A stretch of 64,000 nucleotides of DNA from Deinococcus detaillensis. Its GTDB lineage: Bacteria > Deinococcota > Deinococci > Deinococcales > Deinococcaceae. The stretch spans positions 310,001-374,000 of the forward strand of contig NZ_VKDB01000001.1 of assembly GCF_007280555.1 (NCBI RefSeq), given 5' to 3'. Below, one piece after another: positions 1 to 10,715 of this stretch. Below the pieces are notes generated by a model. That model was not told the origin of the DNA. It worked only from the letters and a program-made list of their open reading frames with translations, and did no database searches. Position 1 is the first letter of the stretch. Each line of letters opens with the position of its first letter. A program made the translations under genes and the position numbers.

Positions 1-396
1 CCCGATGACCGCCAAGACCACCGCTCCTTGCACGGCCTGACCCGCACCTTGGTCGCCAACGCCGTCAAGGGTGTCTCGGACGGCTTCATAATCAACTTAG
101 AGCTGCGCGGCGTCGGCTACCGCGCCAAGCTGACCGGCAAGAACCTCGAAATGTCGGTCGGCTACAGCCACCCCGTCATCATCGAGCCGCCAGCGGGCGT
201 CACCTTCACGGTGCCGGAACCCACCAAAATCGACGTGTCGGGCATCGACAAGCAGCTCGTCGGTCAAGTCGCCGCCAACGTTCGCAAAGCCCGCAAGCCC
301 GACGCCTATCACGGCAAGGGTGTGCGCTTCCTCGGTCAAAAAATTGCCCTCAAGGCCGGTAAAGCCGGTGCGACGGGCGGGAAGGGTAAGAAATGA
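1..396 (+). CDS. rplF: 50S ribosomal protein L6, 3' part
   Basis: C-terminal 131 residues of large-subunit protein L6; the gene enters from the left edge, so its start is not visible. The fragment opens in frame with [17 protein letters not shown], the usual link into the second L6 domain, and ends with a basic Gly/Lys tail. Its stop overlaps the rplR start (ATGA). Gene order L6-L18-S5-L30-L15-SecY is the standard spc operon order, which makes the assignment safe. Confidence 0.97.
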   Translation, partial: PDDRQDHRSLHGLTRTLVANAVKGVSDGFIINLELRGVGYRAKLTGKNLEMSVGYSHPVIIEPPAGVTFTVPEPTKIDVSGIDKQLVGQVAANVRKARKPDAYHGKGVRFLGQKIALKAGKAGATGGKGKK

Positions 397-740
397 GTAC
401 TGCCAACCAGACCAATACGCGCCGCAAGCTGCGTAACCGCAGCAAAGTCCGCGCCGCCGCCGCGCCGGAGCGCCCACGCCTGAGCGTTTACCGCTCGAGC
501 AAGTACATCTACGCCCAACTGATTGACGATGTCACCGGCACCACCATCGCGCAGGCCGGGGGCAAGGCAGTCAAGGAAGGCAACAAAACCGAGTCTGCCG
601 CCGCTGTCGGCAAGGCACTGGCCGCTGCCGCCACCGAAAAGGGCGTCAAAGCGGTTGTGTTTGACCGTGGTCAGTACCGCTACCACGGACGCGTGAAGGC
701 GCTCGCAGATGCGGCGCGGGAGGGTGGCCTTGACTTTTAA
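393..740 (+). CDS. rplR: 50S ribosomal protein L18
   Basis: 115 residues, normal length for L18, the 5S rRNA-binding protein of the large subunit. The basic N-terminus ([12 protein letters not shown]) precedes the typical core with [19 protein letters not shown] and ends in the family's usual AREGGLDF. It starts in a 4-nt ATGA overlap with rplF and its stop overlaps the probable rpsE start, so translation is likely coupled through the operon. Confidence 0.97.
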   Translation: MSTANQTNTRRKLRNRSKVRAAAAPERPRLSVYRSSKYIYAQLIDDVTGTTIAQAGGKAVKEGNKTESAAAVGKALAAAATEKGVKAVVFDRGQYRYHGRVKALADAAREGGLDF

Positions 741-1326
741 CCGACGAAACGACCGCAACAACAGCGAGAACAGCGAGTTCGAAGAAAAGCTGATCAACGT
801 CAACCGCACCGCCAAGACCTATCAGGGTGGACGGCGCTTCCGCTTCGCCGCGCTCGTCATCTTGGGCGACCGCAATGGCCGCGTCGGCATGGGCATTGGC
901 AAAGCCAAAGAAGTGCCGGTTGCTATCGAGAAAGCCAAATCGGTGGCCCGCAAGAACATGATCACCGTGCCGGTCGAAAACGGCACCATTCCCCACGAAA
1001 TCGTGGGCGTGTCGACCAGCAGCCGCGTGCTGCTCAAGCCCGCCAGCGCGGGTACCGGCGTGATCGCGGGCACCGTGCCGCGCAGCATTGCTGAGCTGGC
1101 CGGCATCACCAACCTGCTGAGCAAAGAAATCGGCAGCCGCAACCAAATCAACGTGGCTTACGCCGTGTTCGACGGCTTCAAAAACCTTCGGACGGCCAAG
1201 CAAGTGCGTGCCCTGCGCGGCGTCGACACGAGCCGCAGCACCGAACAGAGTCCCAAAGAACAGAGTCCCGCTGCTCAGTCCGCCGCGACGCAGGCTGGCG
1301 AGGCGGAGGCTGGAGGGAGCTTGTGA
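730..1326 (+). CDS. rpsE: 30S ribosomal protein S5
   Basis: Small-subunit protein S5, involved in decoding accuracy. The double-stranded-RNA-binding-like N-domain ([23 protein letters not shown]) and the C-terminal domain with [18 protein letters not shown] are intact. I place the start at TTG 730, giving LTFNRRND (read as MTFN), because a GGGAGG-type ribosome site lies just upstream and the ATG at 709 would overlap rplR by 32 nt. The last 30 or so residues are a low-complexity Ser/Gln/Ala/Glu tail that is not part of the conserved fold. Confidence 0.95.
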   Translation: MTFNRRNDRNNSENSEFEEKLINVNRTAKTYQGGRRFRFAALVILGDRNGRVGMGIGKAKEVPVAIEKAKSVARKNMITVPVENGTIPHEIVGVSTSSRVLLKPASAGTGVIAGTVPRSIAELAGITNLLSKEIGSRNQINVAYAVFDGFKNLRTAKQVRALRGVDTSRSTEQSPKEQSPAAQSAATQAGEAEAGGSL

Positions 1327-1508
1327 GCGATTCTACCACCATCAAAATTACCCTCAGGCGCAGCGTGATCGGGCGTCCTCAGTCGCAAGTGGACACCGTC
1401 CGTGCGCTGGGCCTGCGCAAAATTGGCGACAGCCGTGAAGTCTCCAACGCGCCCGCCATTCGCGGCATGGTCAGAACCGTGCAGCATCTGCTGGAAGTGG
1501 AATCATGA
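1323..1508 (+). CDS. rpmD: 50S ribosomal protein L30
   Basis: 61-residue L30. The sequence [20 protein letters not shown] followed by ALGLRKIG matches the compact bacterial L30 fold. It starts at GTG 1323 in a GTGA overlap with rpsE, preceded by a GGAGGGA ribosome site, and its stop overlaps the ATG of rplO. Confidence 0.96.
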   Translation: MSDSTTIKITLRRSVIGRPQSQVDTVRALGLRKIGDSREVSNAPAIRGMVRTVQHLLEVES

Positions 1509-1974
1509 AACTGAGTGACCTGTTCCCCACGCCCGGTTCGCGCAAAACCCGTAAACGGGTCGGACGCGGCCCCGGCGGCACCGATAAGACCGCCGGACGC
1601 GGTCACAAAGGCCAGAAATCGCGCTCCGGCGCGGGCAAAGGCCAGTTCTTCGAAGGTGGCCGCTCGACCCTGATCAGCCGCCTGCCCAAGCGCGGTTTTA
1701 ACAACGTCGGCACCACGTACGAAGTCGTCAACCTTGCCCAGCTCGATCGCTTGGAAGGTGACAGCTTTGACCGTGCTGGCTTGGAAGCTGCCGGACTGGT
1801 TCGCCGGAAAGGCAACCCCGTCAAGCTGCTGGCACGCGGTACGGTCAGCCGGGCGCTGACCCTGCACGTGGACGCCGCCAGCGAGAGCGCCGTCAAGGCT
1901 ATTGAAGCGGCGGGCGGCACAGTCGTTTTGCCCGCTCCTAAAGCCCCTGACGCTGCCGAGCAGAAGACCCGCTA

Positions 1975-1975
<1 letters not shown>
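1505..1975 (+). CDS. rplO: 50S ribosomal protein L15
   Basis: 156 residues. The glycine- and arginine-rich N-terminus ([21 protein letters not shown]) and a [17 protein letters not shown] segment are diagnostic of L15. It is linked to rpmD by an ATGA overlap and to secY by a TAATG overlap, so it belongs to the same transcript. Confidence 0.96.
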
Positions 1976-3291
<1,316 letters not shown>

Positions 3292-3325
3292 GCGGCAGTT
3301 TTCCTTTTCCAAGTTAGACCTTTTT

Positions 3326-3349
3326 AAGGCGCACCTCACCGTGCGCCTT
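3326..3349 (+). terminator. Hairpin between secY and adk
   Basis: AAGGCGCAC and GTGCGCCTT form a perfect 9-bp stem with a 6-nt loop. The T tract after it is poor (ATTCTGTT), so this may be a weak terminator or a processing signal that lets some transcription continue into adk. Confidence 0.5.
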
Positions 3350-3426
3350 ATTCTGTTGGAGAAGGCAGGCTGCCTTAAAAAACGCAGCGAAGCAGGCACC
3401 GTTCCAAAGCGGAAGAAAGGACAAGA

Positions 3427-4044
3427 ATGACCCAAAATGAAACGGTTCAGATTGACATTTCCGGCAAACCCGCGCAAGATCAGCACCAAGTGGTGATTTT
3501 CCTCGGCCCGCCCGGCGCAGGCAAAGGAACTCAGGCTGAGCGTCTGGCCGCCGATAAGCAGCTCACCAAAATCAGTACTGGCGACATTCTGCGTGACCAT
3601 GTGGAGCGCGGCACCGAGTTGGGCCTGCAAGCCGCGCCGATTATGAAAGCCGGTCAGTTGGTGCCGGATCATTTGTTGATCGCCCTGATTCGTGACCGCC
3701 TCGCCAGCATGGACAGTGTACGGGTGATTTTCGACGGCTTTCCGCGCACCACTGCTCAGGCCGAGGCGCTGGACGGTTTACTGGATGAACTCGGTGCACC
3801 GATCAGCGCGGTGCCGCTGCTTGAAGTCCCCGAAGAACTGCTCATTGCCCGCATCTTGGAGCGCGGCAAGACCTCAGAGCGCAACGACGATGAGGAAGCG
3901 GTGGCCCGCGAACGCCAAAATGTCTACCGTACGCAGACCCAACCGCTGATCGATTATTACTCTGCGAGAGGCCAGCTCAAGACTATCAACGGCGTCGGCA
4001 ACATGGACGAGGTTTACCAGCGCCTCCAAAACGCAATCGGCTGA
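3427..4044 (+). CDS. adk: Adenylate kinase, short form
   Basis: 205 residues. Interconverts ATP + AMP with 2 ADP in the cytoplasm. The P-loop GPPGAGKGTQ lies near residues 26-35, with the AMP-binding TGDILRDHV and FDGFPRT following. The LID region is short and lacks the Cys zinc cluster seen in many Gram-positive enzymes. An AAGAAAGG ribosome site precedes ATG 3427; the first 20 or so residues before the P-loop strand are an extra N-terminal stretch, so a downstream start cannot be excluded. Confidence 0.93.
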   Translation: MTQNETVQIDISGKPAQDQHQVVIFLGPPGAGKGTQAERLAADKQLTKISTGDILRDHVERGTELGLQAAPIMKAGQLVPDHLLIALIRDRLASMDSVRVIFDGFPRTTAQAEALDGLLDELGAPISAVPLLEVPEELLIARILERGKTSERNDDEEAVARERQNVYRTQTQPLIDYYSARGQLKTINGVGNMDEVYQRLQNAIG

Positions 4045-4062
4045 AGAAACCCAGTAGCCAAG

Positions 4063-4099
4063 CCAGCGGGCCACTTCCTTAAAGGGGGTGGCCCGCTGG
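4063..4099. terminator. Bidirectional terminator between adk and gltA
   Basis: CCAGCGGGCCAC (4063-4074) pairs perfectly with GTGGCCCGCTGG (4088-4099). It sits in the 84-bp gap between convergent adk and gltA, as expected for a shared terminator. T tracts on both sides are modest. Confidence 0.7.
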
Positions 4100-4128
4100 G
4101 GTATTAATGGGTTGCTCGAAACCTGAGC

Positions 4129-5262
4129 CTATTGGCGGTCTTTCAACTCCACGTAATGCTGATCGGTGGCCCCAGTGTAAACGGCGTCGGGGCGCAGCAA
4201 ACGGTTGTCGCGGGTGTATTCGATCACCGAAGCGCACCAGCCGCTGACACGGGCCAGCGCAAAAATGGTGGTAAAGAACTCTTTGCTGATCCCCAAGTCC
4301 GAATAGACCGTGCCGCTGTAAAAGTCCACATTCGGATAAATACCACGCGAACCCATCCGGTCGACCACGATTTTTTCGATGGTCTCCAAGATTTGGTAAT
4401 AATTGCTCTTGCCTTCTTTGTTGGCAACGTGTTCGGCGTAGTCGCGCAGCACCCGCGAACGCGGATCGAAGTTTTTGTAGACGCGGTGGCCCACGCCCAT
4501 GATCTTCTCTTTGTTGTCCAGCTTTCTGGTGATGTAGTCGGCGGCTTTGTCAGGCGTCCCGACTTCGTCGAGCATGTCCATCACGGCTTCGTTGGCTCCG
4601 CCGTGTAGCGGCCCCTTGAGTGCGCCGATGGCCGACACCACGCACGAATACATGTCGCTGAGGGTGCTGGAGGTGGCAATCGCCGTGAAGGTGCTGGCGT
4701 TCATGCCGTGATCGGCGTGCAGCACCAGCGCGATGTCAAACAGCTTGGCCTGCTCAGCGCTCGGCTCTTTGCCGCTGAGCATATAAAGGAAGTTGGCAGC
4801 GTGGGTCAGATCGGCGCGGGGAGCCACGAGGTCTTGGCGGTTATGGACGCGGGCAATTGCGGCACTGACGGTGGAAAACTGAGCGATGAGCCGGACGCTG
4901 ATAGCGTAGCGGGCCGCTTCGCTGGTGTCTTCGGACTGCGCGTCATACAGGCCCAGCGCACTGATGGCGGTGCGCAGCATCTGCATCGGGTTGGCCGCTG
5001 GCGGAAAGCTCGAAATTTCTTTGATCAGCTCGGCGGGAATTTCACGGTTGGCCCGTAGCTCGGCGTCAAACTTGGCCAGTTCGGCGGCGCTCGGCAACTT
5101 GGCGTGCAGCAGCGCGAAACTGAGTTCTTCGAACGTGCTGTTCTCGGCCCACTCCTGAATAGGAATGCCGAGGTGGGTGAGAATGCCTTGCGCTCCGTCA
5201 ATGAAGGTGAGTTTACTTTCGGTAAACAGCACGCCCTCTAAACCTTTGGCGATTTCAGTCAT
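4129..5262 (-). CDS. gltA: Citrate synthase
   Basis: 377 residues, the length of the small dimeric type found in Gram-positives and Thermus. Condenses oxaloacetate and acetyl-CoA in the TCA cycle. Active-site His segments appear in HADHGMNAST (near residue 185) and in GALKGPLHGGANEAV and MGVGHRVYKNFDPRS; the catalytic Asp lies in PNVDFYSG. The start ATG is 9 nt after a TAGACT -10 box (complement of 5272-5277), so the message is probably leaderless. It could also act on propionyl-CoA as a 2-methylcitrate synthase; no prp genes are nearby. Confidence 0.95.
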   Translation of the reverse strand: MTEIAKGLEGVLFTESKLTFIDGAQGILTHLGIPIQEWAENSTFEELSFALLHAKLPSAAELAKFDAELRANREIPAELIKEISSFPPAANPMQMLRTAISALGLYDAQSEDTSEAARYAISVRLIAQFSTVSAAIARVHNRQDLVAPRADLTHAANFLYMLSGKEPSAEQAKLFDIALVLHADHGMNASTFTAIATSSTLSDMYSCVVSAIGALKGPLHGGANEAVMDMLDEVGTPDKAADYITRKLDNKEKIMGVGHRVYKNFDPRSRVLRDYAEHVANKEGKSNYYQILETIEKIVVDRMGSRGIYPNVDFYSGTVYSDLGISKEFFTTIFALARVSGWCASVIEYTRDNRLLRPDAVYTGATDQHYVELKDRQ

Positions 5263-5271
5263 GTTGGAGTC

Positions 5272-5277
5272 AGTCTA
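5272..5277 (-). promoter_or_regulatory. -10 box of gltA (leaderless promoter)
   Basis: TAGACT on the minus strand lies 9 nt before the gltA ATG. No ribosome-binding sequence fits in the remaining space. No good -35 is evident. Confidence 0.55.
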
Positions 5278-5359
5278 TCACTCTCCTCACCGCGTCCCGT
5301 CTTTGCTTTTTGTTACGAAGGCAGGAACGTGCCGGGGCAGGTGTATTTACTCCAGCGCC

Positions 5360-6793
5360 TCAATCTTCCAAGAAGGCCGCTTTGACGAGGCTGAGCAGCT
5401 CCGGCGTGCCGTACTTCTGCACCAGGGCGAAGCTACTGGGATGCTCGGCGGCAGCGGCTTCCACATCGTCGAACATCCGGTCAAACAGTTCCTCGGGCAT
5501 GTTCATGGCCGGGGTCAGGCGCATGGTACGGGCGGCGTTCAGCGAGAAATTGAGCAGCACGCCGGAGCGGTAAAACGCCACCAGCGCCAGCATGCCGGTC
5601 ACTTCGGCAATCAGCTCGCCTTGCAGTTTGAAGGGCAACTTTGCGACAGGGTGGAAGTTCATGGCGAACAGCATCCCCGCGCCGCGCACGTCTTCGATCA
5701 GGGCCGGATGCTGGCGCTGCACAGCTTTGAGGCGGGTCAAGCCGCGTTCGCCCAGCCGCCGCGAGCGTGCCGGATAATCGTTGTCGAGCAAAATCTCCAA
5801 GCTCTTGAGGCCCACCGCCATTGCCAGCGAGTTGCCGCCGAAGGTGTTGGAGTGGCGCTTGATGGTTTCCACACTGCCCAGCAGCGGCTTGTAGATCTCG
5901 TGGCGCACGATGGTCGCGCCCACCGGCAGCATCCCGCCGCCCAGCGGCTTGGCCAGCGTCAGGATGTCGGGGATCAATCCCTGCGCTACGCTTTCAAACC
6001 AGTGCCCGCTGCGGCCCAGTCCGGTTTGAATTTCGTCGGCGATCACGATCACGCCTTTGGTGCGGCAAACTTCGCCCACCCGCTTGAGAAAGCCCGGCGG
6101 CGGAATCCGGACGCCCGCCTCACCCAAAATCGGTTCCAGCAGCACCGCGATCACCTGATCGCCCACCCGCTTGATCGCCCGCTCGACAGCCTCGGCGTCA
6201 CCGTAGGGCAAGGTGATGACTGCCGGATTGAGGATATTTTTGAACGGCCCCTGCAAATTGGGATTGGGTGTGACCGCCAGCGCTCCTAGCGTTTTGCCGT
6301 GATAAGCGCGGGTGAAGTTGATCAGGTACTTGGCCTTGGGTCGGGCGGCCTGGGCAAATTTGATGGCCGCTTCGACGGCTTCGGTGCCGCTGTTGGAAAA
6401 AAATACGCGGGAGTCGTGGTGATCGCCGCTTTCACGGGCCAGCAGCCGCACCAGATTGGTTTCCAGCGCTGCCCGCCAGGTGGTGATGGACTGCTGGCCG
6501 AACATGACTTGATCGGTCTGCTCCAGAACTTGGCGCAAAAACAAGTTGAGTTCCGGCGGGTTGTCTCCGAACGGCAAAGCGGCGTAGCCCGAAGCGTTGA
6601 TGACGGTCTGTCCGGCGCGGTCTTGCAGTTCCCAGGGCGATTTGACCTTGAAGGGGCCGCCGGTGCCGACCACTTCCAGCAGCCGAATCAGCTTGCCGTG
6701 ACCGTATTTTTTCTCGAGATAAACCGTTTGTGCGTCCGAGAGCTTGCCGCTCAGCACATCGTCGGCGCGGATAAAGTCGTGGGTGGAAGTCAT
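5360..6793 (-). CDS. Class III PLP-dependent aminotransferase
   Basis: 477 residues, fold-type I aminotransferase of the acetylornithine/GABA/putrescine group. Visible features are the PLP phosphate-binding SNSGTEAVEAAIK, the cofactor Asp in IADEIQTGLGRSG, and the Schiff-base Lys in LTLAKPLGGGMLPVG. Specificity cannot be read: ornithine, GABA, 4-aminobutyrate-like or racemase-type members all share these. I chose ATG 6793 because TAGAAT (complement of 6801-6806) ends 7 nt before it, matching the leaderless pattern of this genome; an ATG 9 nt upstream overlaps that box. It stands alone, 97 bp from gltA. Confidence 0.88.
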   Translation of the reverse strand: MTSTHDFIRADDVLSGKLSDAQTVYLEKKYGHGKLIRLLEVVGTGGPFKVKSPWELQDRAGQTVINASGYAALPFGDNPPELNLFLRQVLEQTDQVMFGQQSITTWRAALETNLVRLLARESGDHHDSRVFFSNSGTEAVEAAIKFAQAARPKAKYLINFTRAYHGKTLGALAVTPNPNLQGPFKNILNPAVITLPYGDAEAVERAIKRVGDQVIAVLLEPILGEAGVRIPPPGFLKRVGEVCRTKGVIVIADEIQTGLGRSGHWFESVAQGLIPDILTLAKPLGGGMLPVGATIVRHEIYKPLLGSVETIKRHSNTFGGNSLAMAVGLKSLEILLDNDYPARSRRLGERGLTRLKAVQRQHPALIEDVRGAGMLFAMNFHPVAKLPFKLQGELIAEVTGMLALVAFYRSGVLLNFSLNAARTMRLTPAMNMPEELFDRMFDDVEAAAAEHPSSFALVQKYGTPELLSLVKAAFLED

Positions 6794-6832
6794 ACCCGCC
6801 ATTCTAGAGCGGCAGGTGAGCGGCAGACGGCT

Positions 6833-7867
6833 TCATTTGCCCTTCTTGAGTGTCTTCTCGCTTTCCAGCAGGCGCTTGAGGGCCGCTTCGCTGCGGGTCA
6901 GGCCCTCGAACGCGGGCGTCTTGAGCGTGCGCGGTTCGTAGTCGTCCAGCACTTTTCCGGCGAGGTAGCGGTCAAAGATGACCGGGCAAATGTAGCTGCC
7001 CCGGGTCACGGCAGGCGTGTTGCCGAGGTCGGCGGCCACGTATTTGACGCATTCGACCAGCGTTTTTTGGGCAGCCCTTTCACTTCCCGGCGTGCCCGCT
7101 TCGGCCAAAAATTCGGCGGCCAGCAGCGTGCCGCCCCAGGTGCGGAAATCTTTGGCGGTAAACGGGCCGATCACGTCATGGAGGTAAGCGTTGAGGTCGC
7201 TTGAGCGCACCCGGCGGCGTGTATCTTCATCCACACTCTGAAACAGCCACGGCCCCGGCAAGTCGAGTAGCTTTTGGAGGTTGGCAGCCAGCGTCTTGTC
7301 GACGGTCTGTTTGTGCTGCCAGATCGAATGTTTTCCCTTAAAGTCAAAAGAAATGGTATTGCCTTCCACCTTGACGTGGCGCTGGCGCAGGGTGGAGAGG
7401 CCGTAAGTTTTGTGGGCGCGGGCGTAGATGTCGCTGCCGACCCGGAAGCGGGCGACGTGCAGTAAGCGGGTCATCAGCGCCAGCACTTTGCGGCGGGGCA
7501 GGCCACCCTTTGCGTCTGCCGCGAGGCGCAAATCGGTGGCGGTGACAGTGCGGAGGTTAGGCAAAGCTGTAGCGAAACGGGTCAGCCGCTGCCACTTTTT
7601 GATGGCTCCAGCCTGCACGAAGTCGGTGTGGTAGCGGTACTGCAACCGTCCGGCGGCGTCGCGGCCAAAAGCCTGCACCTCGGCGTCGGGGTCTGGACTA
7701 ACAAACACGCCCTGATAAGCAGGCGGCACCGCGAGGGCAGAGATCCGCTCTATTCCGGCTTGGTCTTCGTAAGGCGTGCTGTCCGGCCAGAAATACTGGA
7801 ACTCGCCCGCTTTCTGGCCCTCACGGCGCAGGTACTCGTCTTGCAAGAGGTCGGTGCGCGACGGCAT
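6833..7867 (-). CDS. DNA topoisomerase IB (poxvirus/bacterial type)
   Basis: 344 residues. Relaxes supercoils through a 3'-phosphotyrosyl intermediate. Catalytic residues are visible in order: Arg142 (RFRVGS), Lys179 (FKGKHS), Arg242 (DFRTWGGT), an Asn283 in LGNTPAVT where a His is common in vaccinia-type enzymes, and nucleophile Tyr292 (RGSYICP). The start ATG overlaps the ung stop (TGATG), so the two DNA-maintenance genes are translationally coupled. Such small type IB enzymes are known from Deinococcus and a scattered set of bacteria. Confidence 0.93.
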   Translation of the reverse strand: MPSRTDLLQDEYLRREGQKAGEFQYFWPDSTPYEDQAGIERISALAVPPAYQGVFVSPDPDAEVQAFGRDAAGRLQYRYHTDFVQAGAIKKWQRLTRFATALPNLRTVTATDLRLAADAKGGLPRRKVLALMTRLLHVARFRVGSDIYARAHKTYGLSTLRQRHVKVEGNTISFDFKGKHSIWQHKQTVDKTLAANLQKLLDLPGPWLFQSVDEDTRRRVRSSDLNAYLHDVIGPFTAKDFRTWGGTLLAAEFLAEAGTPGSERAAQKTLVECVKYVAADLGNTPAVTRGSYICPVIFDRYLAGKVLDDYEPRTLKTPAFEGLTRSEAALKRLLESEKTLKKGK

Positions 7868-8601
7868 CAATCGCCCGCCTGCATCGGCAGTTGCCAGACA
7901 ATGCTGCCGCGCCCCGCTGCTTCAAGGGCCGCGTTGACCTGACTGAAGGGCTTGGTGCCCATAAATTTGGTGACGCTCAGCGGCGAGGGGTGGGCCGATT
8001 CCAGAATGATGTGCTGCTCTCCAGTAATCAGCTTGGCCTTTTTGCGGGCATATGCGCCCCACAGCACGAACACCACCCGCTCCGGCTTGGCGTTGACCGC
8101 TTTGATCACGGCGTCGGTCAGCGCTTCCCAGCCTTTCCCGGCGTGGCTGTTGGGTTCGGCCTGGCGCACCGTCAGCACGGCGTTGAGCAGCAGCACGCCC
8201 TGAGCGGCCCAGGTTCGCAAATCGCCGTGCTTGGGAATTTGAAAGCCGACATCGTCGCGCAGTTCTTTGTAGATGTTGACCAGGCTCGGCGGCACCCGCA
8301 CGCCTGGACGCACGCTGAACGCCAACCCCTGAGCCTGACCCGCGCCGTGGTAGGGGTCTTGGCCCAGAATCAGCACCTTCACATCGTCCAGCGGGGTGAG
8401 TTGTAGGGCGGTGAACACGTCTTCCGGCGGCGGAAAAACCGGCCCAGCTGCCCGCTGCTCACCCACAAACTGCATCAGGGCGTGAAAATAAGGCTTGGCC
8501 AATTCGTCTCGCAGCGCCGCCTGCCAGGATTCAGGCAAAGCGGGCAGATCGGGCGCAGCTTCGGGGGCCGCGCCGAACAGGGAGGCTTGAGCGTCAGTCA
8601 T
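7867..8601 (-). CDS. ung: Uracil-DNA glycosylase, family 1
   Basis: 244 residues. Removes uracil from DNA to start base-excision repair. The water-activating motif GQDPYHG (Asp82) and the DNA-intercalation loop HPSPLS (His204) are intact, as is the uracil pocket strand [10 protein letters not shown]. The first gene of a two-gene operon with topoisomerase IB. The N-terminal 25 residues are Ala/Pro-rich and probably flexible. Confidence 0.96.
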   Translation of the reverse strand: MTDAQASLFGAAPEAAPDLPALPESWQAALRDELAKPYFHALMQFVGEQRAAGPVFPPPEDVFTALQLTPLDDVKVLILGQDPYHGAGQAQGLAFSVRPGVRVPPSLVNIYKELRDDVGFQIPKHGDLRTWAAQGVLLLNAVLTVRQAEPNSHAGKGWEALTDAVIKAVNAKPERVVFVLWGAYARKKAKLITGEQHIILESAHPSPLSVTKFMGTKPFSQVNAALEAAGRGSIVWQLPMQAGD

Positions 8602-8725
8602 GGCGAAATTAAAGCGCAGGCCGCGCCGGTTGATTGTCTGAATTGATGAAGGGGGTGAAGATAAGAAAAGATGAGGCCGCGCCTCACGTGCTCAGCTCCG
8701 TAGGCTCAATCCCACACGCCCAATT

Positions 8726-9367
8726 TCACACGCTCAGCAAGCCGAGCTGCACGCTTCTGGTCACGGCGGCGGCGCGGCTCTGCACGCCCAATTTGGAATA
8801 CAGCGCCTGCGCGTGAAACTTAATGGTGTGTTCGCTGACACCGAGCTGTTTGGCGGCGCGTTTGTTGCTCAGGCCCGCCGCGAGGAGTTCCAAGACCTCG
8901 TGCTCGCGGGGCGTCAGGTGGACATTGCCGAGGAGGTCTGGGTCTGAAAAACTGGTATCTGCAAAAGCAGTGTCTGAGAGTTCGGCGTCCGGATGCTCCG
9001 TATCCAGTTGCAACAACTCGGCCTGCTCATTGGGGAGAGCTGCCAAGCCTGCCGCCGCCGCCAGCACGCCGGCCACCACTTCCAGCGGCCCTGCGTCGGG
9101 CGGCAGGGCAGCCCAGCCGGAGAGGGCCAGATCAGCCAAAGCGCCCACCCACACCGGACTGCCCAGCGCCACCACGCCGCCCACGAAGTCGCGCAGCGTG
9201 CCCAAGTCACTCAAAGCACTGTCGTCAAGCAGCAGCACGTCGGCTTCGTCAGCACTTTTGACGACGGTCAGGCCCGCTTCCAGCAAAAAGGCGCGAACCC
9301 CCGCCGCCGCAGCGGGAGAGCGCACGCCAATAAAGATGTGGAGGTCGGAGAGCAGGTCACTCAGCAC
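8726..9367 (-). CDS. LuxR-family transcriptional regulator with degenerate receiver
   Basis: 213 residues. The C-terminal 65 residues form a clear GerE/LuxR helix-turn-helix (LTPREHEVLELLAAGLSNKRAAKQLG, then VSEHTIKFH). The N-terminal 130 residues look like a response-regulator receiver (VLLLDDSAL), but the acidic pair usually found after strand 1 is replaced by HIFIGVRS and no conserved Lys is evident, so phosphorylation is doubtful. Start is GTG 9367. It lies 117 bp downstream of the HtrA-like protease on the same strand and may be co-transcribed with it. Targets unknown. Confidence 0.85.
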   Translation of the reverse strand: MLSDLLSDLHIFIGVRSPAAAAGVRAFLLEAGLTVVKSADEADVLLLDDSALSDLGTLRDFVGGVVALGSPVWVGALADLALSGWAALPPDAGPLEVVAGVLAAAAGLAALPNEQAELLQLDTEHPDAELSDTAFADTSFSDPDLLGNVHLTPREHEVLELLAAGLSNKRAAKQLGVSEHTIKFHAQALYSKLGVQSRAAAVTRSVQLGLLSV

Positions 9368-9484
9368 CGATCAAGCCTCGCATGGATGGTGAGCGGCGTG
9401 TGAAAAAGGTGGAGGAGAGCAGTCCAGTTTTGAGGTCGTTGCTCCATTTCCGTTTTTTCGGTTCTCACAAGCCACATCCCTCTT

Positions 9485-10555
9485 TTACCTTTCTCCCAGC
9501 GTCACAGTGACGTCTTGCTCCGAGCCACCGCGCAGCAAGCCGAGCGTCAGATGTTCGCCCGCGTGGCCGCGCACCGCTTCCAGGAGTTGGCCGGGGTGAC
9601 GGATGGGTGTGCTGGCGATGCTCAATAGCACGTCACCGAGAAGGATTCCGGCGCTTTGGGCGGGGCTGCCGTCTTCGACCTGCACCACCGTCAGGCCGAT
9701 TTTTCCGCGCCGAGGATCAGCGCCGCGTCCGCCCCAGCCCTCACGGTTCCAGCCGCTACGACTCCAGCGCTCCTCACCCCAACCACCGCAACCACGTGGG
9801 CCAAACTCGCCGCGCTGTGGGCCGCCGCGTCCGCCCCGTTCCTGTGGGCCATGTCCACGCGGGCCACTCTGGTGTGGCTGGGCTTGACTTTGGGTTTGTT
9901 CTCCGTCAGCGTCGGGCGCGTTGTGTGGGGCGTCGCTGGGGAAGTGAATAGGCTGGGTGCCGATCCCCAAATAGCCACGCGGTACCCGGCCATCGCGGGA
10001 GAGCAGGCCCGCGATTTTCAGCGCCCGCTCGGCAGGTACGGCCAGCAGCTCGCCGCGTGACATCCCGGCATTGGCCACGCCGATGAAGCCCCCGCGTGCA
10101 TCAAAGACGCCGCCGCCCGACACGCCCCTAAAGGGTGCCGCTCCGGTGGGTATCAGGCCGCGCTGGGGGAGGGACGCGCCCATAAAGCCGAGGGCCGCTT
10201 GAAGACCCCGAGGGGTGCGGCCTACCACGCTGAGCAGTTCACCGACTTGTGCGCCCTGACTGGCGCTGACGGCGGGAAGGCCGAGATTCCCGGCCTGCAG
10301 CAGCGCCAAATCGCTGGCGGGGTCGCGGCCCACCACCTGAGCGCTGAGCTCGCGGCCATCCGGCAAGCGCACCTGCACTTCGTCGCCGTGCAGGACGTGC
10401 GCCACCGTCAGGATTTCATCTGGGCCGGTCACGACGCCGCTGATGCTGCGGGCGGCCAAGACGGTGACCACCGATTGAGAAGTTTGAGCAACGGCGCTGG
10501 AAAGCGCTTCGGACAGATCGGAAAACGTGTTGTTTTCGGGGGTGTTCTTTGTCAT
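9485..10555 (-). CDS. HtrA/DegP-like S1C serine protease with split PDZ domain
   Basis: 356 residues. The trypsin-like domain (about 20-190) holds the triad His53 (TVAHVL), Asp82 (SDLALL) and Ser146 (RGVSGGGVF). The PDZ domain starts with GYLGIG near residue 195 but is then interrupted by about 80 residues (205-284) rich in Gly, Arg, Gln and Trp before PDZ resumes at KIGLTVVQVEDGSPAQSAG. No signal peptide or membrane anchor is visible, unlike most HtrA proteins, so it is probably cytoplasmic. It precedes a LuxR-type regulator on the same strand. Confidence 0.88.
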   Translation of the reverse strand: MTKNTPENNTFSDLSEALSSAVAQTSQSVVTVLAARSISGVVTGPDEILTVAHVLHGDEVQVRLPDGRELSAQVVGRDPASDLALLQAGNLGLPAVSASQGAQVGELLSVVGRTPRGLQAALGFMGASLPQRGLIPTGAAPFRGVSGGGVFDARGGFIGVANAGMSRGELLAVPAERALKIAGLLSRDGRVPRGYLGIGTQPIHFPSDAPHNAPDADGEQTQSQAQPHQSGPRGHGPQERGGRGGPQRGEFGPRGCGGWGEERWSRSGWNREGWGGRGADPRRGKIGLTVVQVEDGSPAQSAGILLGDVLLSIASTPIRHPGQLLEAVRGHAGEHLTLGLLRGGSEQDVTVTLGER

Positions 10556-10715
10556 GGGACTATCTTGCGCCGCTGGCCACCATTTGACTTCCGCCGAATG
10601 GGGAGCTAGCCGTTTGGGGAGGAACTGCGGGCGCGAACACAGACGCCCAACTTTTTGAACCGCCGTCCCAATCTAGAGAGACATTTGTCAGACCAAACTT
10701 GCTAAATTATGAGAA

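Noticed and set aside
9603..9993. Several long frames opposite the HtrA insert
   Set aside because: They arise from the Gly/Arg-rich, high-GC sequence of the protease gene and have biased composition with no start signals.
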